11,796 nucleotides of DNA from an uncultured Clostridia bacterium (GTDB lineage Bacteria; Bacillota; Clostridia; UBA1381). Numbering within the stretch: position 1 is the stretch's first letter; the number at the start of each line of letters is the position of its first letter. Location of the stretch: NCBI GenBank assembly GCA_934454745.1, contig CAKSGP010000020.1, positions 1 to 11,796 of the forward strand. The letters are read 5' to 3'. The position numbers were made by a program, and so were the translations under genes. The notes under the pieces were generated by a model. The model saw only the letters and a list, made by a program, of their open reading frames with translations, was not told where the DNA came from and searched no databases. Below, piece by piece: positions 1-7,827 of this stretch.

Positions 1-94
1 CCTTTATGGTACAGGAATTACACCTGCCCGTATACCATTACCTTTGCGCAAGGGTGGAAAAGGTTATGTTTTAATCAAGAATTTTGGTTTGTAA
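1..94 (+). CDS. C-terminal end of an unidentified upstream protein (partial)
   Basis: Frame 2 is open from the window edge to a TAA at 92-94 and encodes about 30 residues, beginning LYGTGITPARIPLPL and ending GYVLIKNFGL. The stop lies 23 nt before the ATG of the next gene, whose ribosome binding site sits in the gap, so the two are probably co-transcribed. The tail is basic with a hydrophobic strand-like end, as is common in the last beta-strand of glycan-active enzymes, but I do not recognise the family. A glycosidase or second phosphorylase would fit the cluster; that is a guess from context only. Confidence 0.5.
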   Translation, partial: LYGTGITPARIPLPLRKGGKGYVLIKNFGL

Positions 95-103
95 AAAATT
101 GCA

Positions 104-111
104 AGAAGGAG
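104..111 (+). promoter_or_regulatory. Ribosome binding site fixing the GH94 start at 118
   Basis: AGAAGGAG lies 6 nt before the ATG at 118-120. It is the only good Shine-Dalgarno sequence near the start of the GH94 gene. The TTG at 202, which would open the uninterrupted downstream frame, has no such sequence before it. This argues that translation originally began at 118 and that the amber codon at 190-192 is a lesion inside the gene. Confidence 0.8.
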
Positions 112-117
112 ATAATT

Positions 118-2529
118 ATGAAAACACCTTACTATTTTGACGATATAAAAAAGTCAATAAAAATCAATAGACATGATTTGCCCGAACCTTAGATAAATTA
201 TTTGTCAAACGGGCATTTGCATGGCTTTGTGTCACAAGCAGGCGGCGGTATGCTTTGGCTTGAAAATCCTGCAAAATATAAGCTTACAAGATATAAAAAT
301 TTTTATACGCCGGTAGACACCCCCGGTTTTTATATCTATATCCGCGAGGAAAACGGCGAGGTCTGGTCGCCCGCATTTCGTCCGGCTGAAAGTGCGTTGG
401 ATGAGTTTTATGCCGAGCATATGGCAGGTAAAAGTTTATTTTATGCGCAAAAAGGCAACACAAAAGTCAAATTGACATTATTTATTACCCCGGACTATGA
501 CGCTTGTATATGGAATCTTGAATTCGAGAGTAAGGTAAATAAAAAAATTGATGTTTTTGCATACTCGGAGCTTTCTCAACAAAAGATTATAGATGAATTT
601 ATGAATTTTTATTATTGGCGGCATATGCATAAAACTTGGTTTGATAAGAGTTCAAATATTCTGTTTTATCTTAATCATAGGGGAGATAATATAGAACCCG
701 AGAAAATACCGTTAGTATATTTCGCCTCGGATCGTGATATTATCAGTTTTAGTAGTGACAGGGATGCATTTATCGGAAATTACCGTTCTGAAAAAAATCC
801 TCTGGCTGTTGAGAACGGAATTTGTAACAATGAAACCATCCAATCGGGTGAGGCTTGTTTTGCACTACATATTAAATTGGATTGTAAAAAAGATACACCC
901 GAAAAAGCTTCGTTTTTCTTCGGTGCCGAAATCGGCGGAATAACCGATTTTGATGTAGCGTTAAAAAATTCTGTATCAACCGTAGAAAAATTAAGAGATT
1001 CGGATATTGTAAAATCTCAGGAATTGATATTAGATGAAAAATGGAATGAATTTTTATCTAAATTTGAATGTGAAATCCCCGATAAGGATGCTCAAAGACA
1101 AATAAATATATGGGGACCTATTGCTTCTCTGCATACTGCAAGATATTCACGGAGTGTAAATGCTCAAGCACCCGGTGTCAGAAATTTAGGTTTTAGGGAT
1201 ACCTGTCAGGATATGCTTGCTATAACATATCGTGATTTGAAAATGGCGGAGGACAGACTGTTATTACTGTTGACAGAACAGTATGAAGCCGGCAATGCAA
1301 TTCACAGCGAAGGACCTGATAAAAAAAGTATACCGGATTTTAAAACCCGTTGCGATGATCATTTATGGTTACCTATGTTAGCTTATTCTATTATAGCTGA
1401 ATCCGGTGATAAAGAATTATTAAATAAAAAAGTGTGCTTTTTAGCCGGTGATCATCTGAGTAAAGGTGCGGAGGCAACTGTTTGGGAACATTTAAAAGCT
1501 GCAATATCGTTCACCCAAAACAATTTAGGGGCGCATGGTTTGCCTTTGACAATGGCAGGAGATTGGAATGATATTATACACAAGTTCTCTGAAAAAGGCC
1601 GCGGTGAGTCTGTTTTTGCAGCACAACAATATGCTTATGTACTTAAGCTTATGATTGAAATGGCTGATTATTATGGTGATATTGAGGCTAAAGACAGATT
1701 TATTGATTATTTGGATATGCAGCAATCTAATATTATTAAAAGCGCTTGGAACGGCAAATGGTGGTATAGATGTTTTGATGACAACGGCAACCCTATTGGC
1801 AGTGAGAAAGACGAGTTCGGAAAAATCTGGATAAATTCACAGACTTGGTCGGTAATAGGAAACAGCGGTAGCGTTGAAATGCAAAGGAAGGCAATGGACG
1901 AGGTCAACCGTCAATTAGATACAGGAGTCGGTTTAATGAAATTGGCTCCGGGTTTTGAAACTTGGCCTAAAGTTAAAGACCCGTTTAGCGGTTATAATCC
2001 CGGTACGGGTGAAAACGGAGCTGTCTTCTGCCATGCACATACATGGGCGGTTATAGCCGAAGCGATACTTGGCAATGCCGACTTGGCGTGGAAATATTAT
2101 AACGATTTAGTTCCGCATAACGCTTTGCGGAAAGTCAGTCTGGAAATATATAAGTCGGAGCCTTATACATGGTGCAGTAATATTGTAGGATTTCCGAATA
2201 ATAAACAAGGCTGGGGTAATATAGCTCATATTTCCGGTACAGTTGCTTGGATGAATATTGCCGCTACGCAGTATTTATTGGGTATAAGACCGACTTTAAA
2301 AGGAGTTTTGATAGACCCATGTATTCCTTCGGATTGGAACAGCGTTAATATAAAAAGATTTTTCAGAAACTGTACTTTAAATATCCAAATAAAAAATCCT
2401 GAGCATATCAGTAAAGGTGTTTCATATTTGAGGTATAACGGAAAGACTGTAAAAGGGAATTTTATTCCGATTGAAGATTTACAGGGAATCAATAATTTGG
2501 ATATATACGCTGAAATGGGTGTTGATTAG
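118..2529 (+). CDS. GH94-family disaccharide phosphorylase (chitobiose/cellobiose phosphorylase-like), interrupted by an in-frame amber codon
   Basis: GH94 enzymes split a beta-linked disaccharide with inorganic phosphate in the cytoplasm, giving a sugar 1-phosphate. Read from ATG 118, the frame encodes 803 positions, the usual GH94 length. The N-terminus MKTPYYFDD and then INYLSNGHLHGFVSQAGGG match the family's opening beta-sandwich. GDWND at about residues 481-485 is the catalytic signature, in which an Asp acts as general acid. The C-terminal half has EPYTWCSNIVGF, ISGTVAWMN, ATQYLLGIRP and IDPCIPSDW, all typical. Codon 25 is TAG, where relatives have a Trp in a PW-x-NYL motif. The rest (202-2529) is open and looks well kept. 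Unless the stop is suppressed or is a sequencing error, only a 24-residue peptide is made, or a weak restart at TTG 202 yields about 775 residues lacking the first strands. Linkage to nahK and nagAB favours an N-acetylglucosaminide substrate such as chitobiose, but sequence alone does not prove it. Confidence 0.85.
190..192 (+). other. In-frame TAG replacing a conserved Trp codon in the GH94 gene
   Basis: Codons before it read DLPEP and those after it read INYLSNG, in the same frame. GH94 proteins have a Trp here (PW followed by xNYL), so TGG to TAG is a single G-to-A change. TAG also ends this same gene (2527-2529), nagA and the recombinase, so general recoding of TAG as a sense codon in this organism is unlikely. 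Confidence 0.85.
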
Positions 2530-2565
2530 TCATTTGGGCAAATATATTCTATTGAGATACATCTT

Positions 2566-2584
2566 TTCGGTAATGCATACCGAA
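2566..2584. repeat. Short hairpin in the gap before the esterase gene
   Basis: The 105-nt gap between the GH94 and esterase genes holds a perfect 7-bp stem, TTCGGTA / TACCGAA, around a 5-nt loop. No T-run follows, so it is not a normal intrinsic terminator. It may be an mRNA processing or stabilising element, or chance. No convincing promoter was seen in the gap. Confidence 0.35.
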
Positions 2585-2634
2585 TGAGTTATCAATTATT
2601 ACGGTCTTTTTATCAGAGCGGGAGTAAAAGTTAA

Positions 2635-3882
2635 ATGGAAGAAAATATTTTGTGTCATATCGTATTACTCGGTCAATCACTTTCAATGGGATTTGCAACC
2701 GAACATTGTTTAAAACCTCTTAAATTTAAAAACGCATATATGTTTAAGCAGGTACGAACACAGGACTTTGGATATATTTTCGGAATTACAAAGGATGAGT
2801 ATAATAAAAACCCTGAAAGATACGAAAAAGAATTTTATGGGGCTTTAAATCCTATTTGTGAGACCGGCGGAAAAGGTGACAATGAAAAATGTTGGGAATC
2901 GGCAAGTCCTAATGAATATGAAACTCCGGCGTCAGGTATAGTCTACGGTTTATGGGAAGCATATAAAAACAACGGATATTCTGGATTTCCCTATAAAGTT
3001 CTTATATCTGCACCCGGAATAGGCGGAACAGATATTCGGGAATACGGTGTAAGGACAAGAATATACGAACGAACAAAAAAAGATATTGAAAACGGCAAAC
3101 GCCTTGCTAAAAAGCAGGGACTAAAGTACAAGGTATTGGCTTTCGTGTGGATGCAGGGTGAAAATAACTATAACGATACTGAAGAATGGTATTATTCAGA
3201 GCTTATCAAAACAATCAAGTTGTATCGTGAGCTTGCCGTATGTGTAACCGGCAATAGTTCGAAAATACCGTTTGTTTCTTATCAAACTATGGGACAGAAA
3301 AGTTATTATCCTACCGTTTCACAAGCACCTGCTTTGGCTCAGTTTGCTATTGCATCAGATAGCGAAAATCAATTTTATTTAACCGCTCCGTGCTATCAGT
3401 TTGAAACATATATAGATAAAATCCATATGACAGCAGTTTCCTCAAGAAATATAGGGATATTGATTGGGGAAACGATTTATGAGATATTGAATAACGAATA
3501 TAAGCTTTTTAAACCGAGGGTTTGTGTTTATGACAATGAAGCAATTCTTGAATTTCCTTTTAATATAAAACTTGATTTAGACGGTGTTTTAAGTTCTCAC
3601 AATAAAGAGAGAGTTTTTTTAAATGGTGGCTTTTTTTGTTATGATGATAATGATTGTTTGCTGAATACAAAAGTTGAATGCAATGAAAATGGTAAGACTT
3701 TGATTGTGCATTGCAACAAGACAATACGCAGAATAGTATATGGGTATGATTTGTCAGAAGATAATTACAGCCAGTATACATACGGAGGAGCAGTCCGTAC
3801 AGAACAGGATTTTAATACTTGTGACAAAGCTATAGGGTGCTATATGCCGGTACAATGTATTTACTGTAGAGATAGGTGTTGA
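2635..3882 (+). CDS. SGNH/SASA-type carbohydrate acetylesterase (sialate O-acetylesterase-like)
   Basis: The 415-residue protein shows the SGNH-esterase layout of the sialate O-acetylesterase domain family. GQS at 13-15 carries the likely nucleophile Ser15. GGTDI at 130-134 supplies an oxyanion-hole glycine, WMQGENNY at 172-179 the Asn/Glu block, and DKIHM at 261-265 the Asp/His pair. Such enzymes remove O-acetyl groups from sugars. There is no signal peptide: the N-terminus MEENILCH runs straight into the first core strand, so it should act in the cytoplasm on imported sugars. A TAA lies directly before the ATG, so the start cannot be further upstream; GGGAG at 2620-2624 is the ribosome site. 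About 120 residues after the catalytic core (from about 290) look beta-rich and may be an accessory domain. The actual substrate (sialic acid, acetylated mannose or GlcNAc) cannot be read from the sequence. Confidence 0.75.
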   Translation: MEENILCHIVLLGQSLSMGFATEHCLKPLKFKNAYMFKQVRTQDFGYIFGITKDEYNKNPERYEKEFYGALNPICETGGKGDNEKCWESASPNEYETPASGIVYGLWEAYKNNGYSGFPYKVLISAPGIGGTDIREYGVRTRIYERTKKDIENGKRLAKKQGLKYKVLAFVWMQGENNYNDTEEWYYSELIKTIKLYRELAVCVTGNSSKIPFVSYQTMGQKSYYPTVSQAPALAQFAIASDSENQFYLTAPCYQFETYIDKIHMTAVSSRNIGILIGETIYEILNNEYKLFKPRVCVYDNEAILEFPFNIKLDLDGVLSSHNKERVFLNGGFFCYDDNDCLLNTKVECNENGKTLIVHCNKTIRRIVYGYDLSEDNYSQYTYGGAVRTEQDFNTCDKAIGCYMPVQCIYCRDRC

Positions 3883-3922
3883 TTTGTTGAAAAACCAAAC
3901 CAAAAAAGGAAGGATATAAACA

Positions 3923-5023
3923 ATGAAAGAAATATTATCAGCTTTTAACTATAACGGAGAACCGATTACCTGTATACCGTACGGGAACGGACACATAAAT
4001 ACGACCTTTAAAGTGGAATGTAAGAACGGTGAAAAAAGCACCCTGTACATTTTACAGCAAATAAATAATAACATTTTCCCTGATTCAGATGCCCTAATGG
4101 AAAATATTGAAAATGTAACTTCTTTTTTAAAAACAAAAATAGCCGAAAAAAACGGAAATATTTTAAGGGAAACCTTAAATATTGTTAAAACAAAAGACGG
4201 AAAAAATCATTTTACCGATAAAGAAGGCAAAAGCTGGCGCAGTTATATTTTTATAAATGATGCGGTCTGCTATGAAAAAATAGAGAAACCCGAGGACTTT
4301 TATAACTGCGGATATGCATTCGGAAATTTTCAAAATTTACTTGCGGATTTTCCGGCAGAAAAGCTGCACGAAATCATTCCGAATTTTCATAATACTCCGG
4401 TAAGGTACGAGGCTTTCAAAAAGGCTGTAAAAGAAGACGCTTGCGGCAGGGCAGGTGCTGTGCAAAAAGAAATCGAGTTTGTAAATGCGAGAGCAAAAGA
4501 AATGTCGGCACTTACAGATATGCTTGAAAAAGGTGATATACCGTTAAGAGTAACGCATAATGACACAAAGCTTAATAACTGTATGTTTGACAAGGAAAGC
4601 GGTAAAACGATATGTGTTATCGACCTTGATACGGTGATGCCGGGGCTCAGAGCTTACGATTACGGAGATTCAATACGCTTCGGTGCTTCAACCGGAGCGG
4701 AGGACGAGCCCGATTTAAGCGAGGTTAATTTTTCATTTCCTCTTTTTGAAAGCTATACAAAGGGATTTTTTGACGCTTGCGGAGAGACCATGACCGAAAA
4801 GGAAGCAATATCACTACCAATAGGTGCAAATCTTATGACGCTCGAGTTCGGAATGAGTTTCTTGACAGATTATCTTGATGGTGATACATATTTCAAAATT
4901 TCCCGAAAGGAACATAATTTGGACAGGTGCAGAACACAGTTCAAGCTTGTTTCGGACATGGAAGCACAGTGGGATAAAATTAATGAGTTTGTAATGCGTG
5001 AATTTAAGAATGTTAAGAACTGA
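3923..5023 (+). CDS. nahK: N-acetylhexosamine 1-kinase
   Basis: NahK (LnpB) phosphorylates GlcNAc or GalNAc at C1 with ATP in the cytoplasm. The 366-residue protein resembles the bifidobacterial enzyme (about 359 residues) along its whole length. YGNGHINTTFKV at 20-31 is the nucleotide-binding strand-loop. YILQQINNNIFPD at 42-54 and AFGNFQNLLADF at 132-143 are typical of the family. LRVTHNDTKLNN at 208-219 carries the catalytic Asp214. IDLDTVMPG at 233-241 is the metal-binding block, followed by YGDSIRFGAST at 247-257. It belongs to the aminoglycoside-phosphotransferase-like fold. GGAAGGA-type ribosome site (GGAAGGA at 3908-3914) precedes the ATG. It sits 40 nt after the esterase and 27 nt before the nucleotidyltransferase in one operon, and would convert the free GlcNAc left by hydrolysis or phosphorolysis to GlcNAc-1-P. 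A related homoserine/choline kinase-type function is much less likely. Confidence 0.92.
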   Translation: MKEILSAFNYNGEPITCIPYGNGHINTTFKVECKNGEKSTLYILQQINNNIFPDSDALMENIENVTSFLKTKIAEKNGNILRETLNIVKTKDGKNHFTDKEGKSWRSYIFINDAVCYEKIEKPEDFYNCGYAFGNFQNLLADFPAEKLHEIIPNFHNTPVRYEAFKKAVKEDACGRAGAVQKEIEFVNARAKEMSALTDMLEKGDIPLRVTHNDTKLNNCMFDKESGKTICVIDLDTVMPGLRAYDYGDSIRFGASTGAEDEPDLSEVNFSFPLFESYTKGFFDACGETMTEKEAISLPIGANLMTLEFGMSFLTDYLDGDTYFKISRKEHNLDRCRTQFKLVSDMEAQWDKINEFVMREFKNVKN

Positions 5024-5050
5024 TAACTTATTTGGATAAGGAAGGATTTT

Positions 5051-5932
5051 ATGAATAAAGATATTACGCTTGTAGTAATGGCGGCGGGAATGGGAAGCCG
5101 TTTCGGAGGACTGAAGCAGATAGCGCCTATCGGAAAGAACGGAGAAATTCTGCTTGATTATTCTGTATACGACGCGGTAAAGGCAGGCTTCAACAAGGTT
5201 GTTTTTGTTATAAAGCACGCCATTGAAGAGGACTTTAAGGCTGTTACCGCAAAGCATATAGAGAAAATGGTTAAGACCGAGTATGTTTTTCAGGAGACCG
5301 ATAAGCTGCCCGAGGGATTTACCTGCCCGTCAGACAGAGAAAAGCCGTGGGGTACGGCGCACGCTGTGCTTTGCTGTAAGGATGTTGTAAATGAGCCGTT
5401 TGCGGTTATAAATGCCGACGATTATTACGGCAAGACCGCTTTCTTGCATATGGCTGACTTTTTAAGAAACAACGATAAGGATTACTGTATGGTAGGCTTC
5501 AGGCTTTCAAACACCCTTACCGAAAACGGTTTCGTTTCAAGAGGCGTATGCGAGATTGAAAACGGCGAACTTAAGTCCGTTACCGAAAGAACTAAAATTG
5601 TAGACTGCAAATACACCGAGGACGACGGAAAGACATGGACGGCAATGTCGCCGGATACGGTGGTTTCAATGAATTTGTGGGGCTTTATGCCCGACCTGTT
5701 TTGCTATGCGGAGGAGGGGTTTAAGGAATTTTTAAAGGAAAAGATTAATGTTCCGAAATCCGAGTATTATCTGCCGAGCGTGGTGACAAAGCTTATCGAA
5801 ACAGGCGAAAAGCGTGTAAAGGTTCTTATTGCCGAGGATAAATGGTACGGAGTTACCTATAAAGAGGATAAGGCTATGGTGTCATCGGCTTTAAATAAAA
5901 TGGCTGACGGCGGACTTTACAAGGGGATTTGA
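5051..5932 (+). CDS. Sugar-phosphate nucleotidyltransferase
   Basis: This 293-residue protein has the Rossmann-like fold of enzymes that join a sugar 1-phosphate to a nucleoside triphosphate. AAGMGSRFGGLKQ at 11-23 is the glycine-rich NTP-binding loop with its Arg and Lys. PWGTAHAV at 99-106 matches the base/sugar-contact block, and INADDYYG at 120-127 holds the metal-binding Asp pair. It is not a standard GalU or GlmU: it is shorter than GlmU and has no left-handed helix domain. Lying directly after nahK, it most likely uses the GlcNAc- or GalNAc-1-phosphate that NahK makes, giving UDP-HexNAc, in parallel with LnpC in the bifidobacterial lacto-N-biose cluster. Substrate and nucleotide are inferred. 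AAGGAAGGA at 5038-5046 is the ribosome site, nearly identical to that of nahK. Only 3 nt separate its stop from nagB. Confidence 0.82.
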   Translation: MNKDITLVVMAAGMGSRFGGLKQIAPIGKNGEILLDYSVYDAVKAGFNKVVFVIKHAIEEDFKAVTAKHIEKMVKTEYVFQETDKLPEGFTCPSDREKPWGTAHAVLCCKDVVNEPFAVINADDYYGKTAFLHMADFLRNNDKDYCMVGFRLSNTLTENGFVSRGVCEIENGELKSVTERTKIVDCKYTEDDGKTWTAMSPDTVVSMNLWGFMPDLFCYAEEGFKEFLKEKINVPKSEYYLPSVVTKLIETGEKRVKVLIAEDKWYGVTYKEDKAMVSSALNKMADGGLYKGI

Positions 5933-5935
5933 TAT

Positions 5936-6646
5936 ATGAAATTTATAACGGTAGAAACATACGAAAAAATGAGCCGTCACGCGGCAAATATAATATCCGC
6001 GCAGGTAATAATAAAGCCTGACAGCGTGCTGGGTCTTGCGACCGGCTCTACGCCGCTCGGCACATATAAACAGCTTATAGATTGGTACAATAAGGGAGAT
6101 ATTGATTTTAGCCTCGTCACCACGGTAAACCTTGACGAGTATGTGGGTCTTGACGGCGAAAGCGACCAAAGCTACCGCTATTTTATGAATCACAATCTCT
6201 TTTGTCATATCAATATAGATATGAACAACACCTTTGTGCCTAACGGCTGTGCGGTTGACCTTGCGGGCGAGGGCAGAAGATATGACGATCATATAGAGGA
6301 GCTGGGCGGTATTGACCTACAGCTTCTAGGAATAGGGCTTGACGGACATATCGGCTTTAACGAGCCTGATAAATACTTTGTAAAAAGCACCCATGTGGTA
6401 GATCTGCACGAAAGCACCATCAAAGCAAACTCACGGTTTTTCGAAAATGAGGACGAAGTACCCAAGAGAGCCATTACAATGGGAATGGTATCAATAATGC
6501 AGGCAAAAAAGATTTTGCTTATAGCAAACGGCAAGGCAAAGAGGGATATACTCGAAAAAGCGTTTTACGGACCTATAACCCCCGAAATACCTGCTTCGAT
6601 ATTACAGCTTCACCCCGACATAACGGTTATTTACAGCGAGAATTAA
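5936..6646 (+). CDS. nagB: Glucosamine-6-phosphate deaminase
   Basis: NagB converts glucosamine-6-phosphate to fructose-6-phosphate and ammonia. The 236-residue length fits the short Bacillota form, which lacks the extra C-terminal tail of the E. coli enzyme (266). GLATGSTP at 33-40 is the phosphate loop, NLDEYVGL at 65-72 gives Asp67, and LDGHIGFNEP at 135-144 gives Asp136, His138 and Glu143. These match the E. coli catalytic set D72, D141, H143 and E148 with a constant offset of five, so the enzyme should be active. AAGGGG at 5921-5926 overlaps the end of the preceding gene, indicating translational coupling. nagA follows 9 nt later. Confidence 0.95.
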   Translation: MKFITVETYEKMSRHAANIISAQVIIKPDSVLGLATGSTPLGTYKQLIDWYNKGDIDFSLVTTVNLDEYVGLDGESDQSYRYFMNHNLFCHINIDMNNTFVPNGCAVDLAGEGRRYDDHIEELGGIDLQLLGIGLDGHIGFNEPDKYFVKSTHVVDLHESTIKANSRFFENEDEVPKRAITMGMVSIMQAKKILLIANGKAKRDILEKAFYGPITPEIPASILQLHPDITVIYSEN

Positions 6647-6655
6647 GGCGGAAAA

Positions 6656-7720
6656 ATGATAATTTATAATGCTGATATAAACGGAGAATTGAAAAGCGTT
6701 CTTATAGAAAACGGCAAAATCGTATCGGTAGAGGAAAACCGCCGCGGCGGAGATATAGACGCCTGCGGGAACAGACTGATACCCGGTTTTATAGATGTGC
6801 ATACCCACGGCTGTATAGGAATGGACACAATGGACGCCGATTTTGAGCCAATGTGTCGGTTTTACGCAAAGCACGGCACAACATCCTTTTTGCCTACCAC
6901 TATGACAATGGGGTATGATGACCTTTTAAAAGTCACAAACGCAAGAACGGACTTTGAGGGAGCCGAAATTTTAGGCTTTCACCTTGAGGGACCGTATATT
7001 TCCGAAAAGCACAAGGGAGCCCAAAATGAAAAATATATAAGGGATTCCGATATAAAGGGCTTTTCACGGTTTAAAAATGTAAAAATGATAACAATAGCGC
7101 CCGAAAGACAGGGCAGTATGGAATTTATTAAAGCGGTGACGCCCGAATGTATAGTATCAATAGGACATACCGACTGCGATTACGCTACTGCCGAAGAAGC
7201 CATAAAAAACGGCGCTTCCTGCCTTACGCATATGTATAACGCAATGCCGCCGTTTCACCACCGCAACCCCGGACCCATCGGAGCGGGATTTATAAACCGC
7301 ATTTACACGCAGATAATCTGCGACGGATTTCATATTTCGAGACCCTGCGTGCTTGCGGCATATAAGATGTTCGGAGCTGACCGTATGGTACTTATAAGCG
7401 ACAGCATAAGAAGCGCGGGACTGCCCGACGGCGAATATGAGTCGGGCGGACTTAAGGTGCTTTTAAAGGACGGCGCCGCGCGGCTTGCCGACGGAACGAT
7501 AGCGGGCAGCAGCGCTGCACTGCTTGACTGTGTTAAAACCGCTGTAAGATTCGGAATACCGTTTTACGACGCCGTAAGAATGGCAAGTACAACGCCTGCC
7601 GAAATGCTCGGTATAAAAAAGGGTCATATAAAGCCGGGGTTTGACGCTGACCTGCTTATTGTGGATGAAAACATAGATATTAAGACGGTTATAATAAACG
7701 GCGAAGTGTTTGACGATTAG
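6656..7720 (+). CDS. nagA: N-acetylglucosamine-6-phosphate deacetylase
   Basis: NagA removes acetate from GlcNAc-6-phosphate, giving the substrate of NagB. It is a metal-dependent amidohydrolase. In the 354 residues, DVHTHG at 47-52 supplies the HxH pair and HLEGPY at 109-114 the metal-binding Glu111. GHTDCDY at 170-176 gives His171 and THMYNAM at 191-197 gives His192 and the substrate-contacting NAM. CDGFHI at 222-227 gives His226, and LISDS at 246-250 carries the catalytic Asp249, followed by AGLPDGEY. All key positions are present. The ribosome site AAGGCGG (6645-6651) overlaps the nagB stop codon. It is the last gene of the tightly packed group, ending with TAG. GC content here is clearly higher than in the first genes of the cluster. 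Confidence 0.95.
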   Translation: MIIYNADINGELKSVLIENGKIVSVEENRRGGDIDACGNRLIPGFIDVHTHGCIGMDTMDADFEPMCRFYAKHGTTSFLPTTMTMGYDDLLKVTNARTDFEGAEILGFHLEGPYISEKHKGAQNEKYIRDSDIKGFSRFKNVKMITIAPERQGSMEFIKAVTPECIVSIGHTDCDYATAEEAIKNGASCLTHMYNAMPPFHHRNPGPIGAGFINRIYTQIICDGFHISRPCVLAAYKMFGADRMVLISDSIRSAGLPDGEYESGGLKVLLKDGAARLADGTIAGSSAALLDCVKTAVRFGIPFYDAVRMASTTPAEMLGIKKGHIKPGFDADLLIVDENIDIKTVIINGEVFDD

Positions 7721-7827
7721 AATTAAATTACAGTAAATGATTTTAAACTGTTAATTCACTTATTAAAAAGTTCTTATTTATCGAAATATAAAGTATTCAG
7801 CATTTACTTTGAAAGGGAAAATAGATT
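7721..7827 (+). promoter_or_regulatory. AT-rich gap before manA, possible promoter region
   Basis: This 107-nt stretch breaks the otherwise tight gene packing and is very AT-rich. It contains TATAAA-like sequence around 7786-7791 but no good -35 box at proper spacing, and no hairpin with a T-run to end the nagA transcript. AAAGGG at 7812-7817 is the manA ribosome site. It may hold a separate manA promoter, or be a simple spacer. Confidence 0.3.

Noticed and set aside
190..192. General recoding of TAG in this organism
   Set aside because: TAG ends the GH94 gene, nagA and the recombinase gene at expected lengths, and the expected residue is Trp, which no common TAG recoding supplies.
190..210. 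TTG at 202 as the natural GH94 start
   Set aside because: It has no ribosome site, lies within a conserved motif (INYLSNG), and the family N-terminus is encoded upstream from ATG 118 with a good ribosome site.
4814..5257. Open frames antisense to the nahK, nagB, manA and LRR genes
   Set aside because: They lie wholly opposite well-supported genes, lack ribosome sites and show no recognisable domains.
7732..7808. Inverted repeat AGTAAATG / CATTTACT in the nagA-manA gap
   Set aside because: Only 8 bp in very AT-rich DNA with about 60 nt between arms; easily chance.
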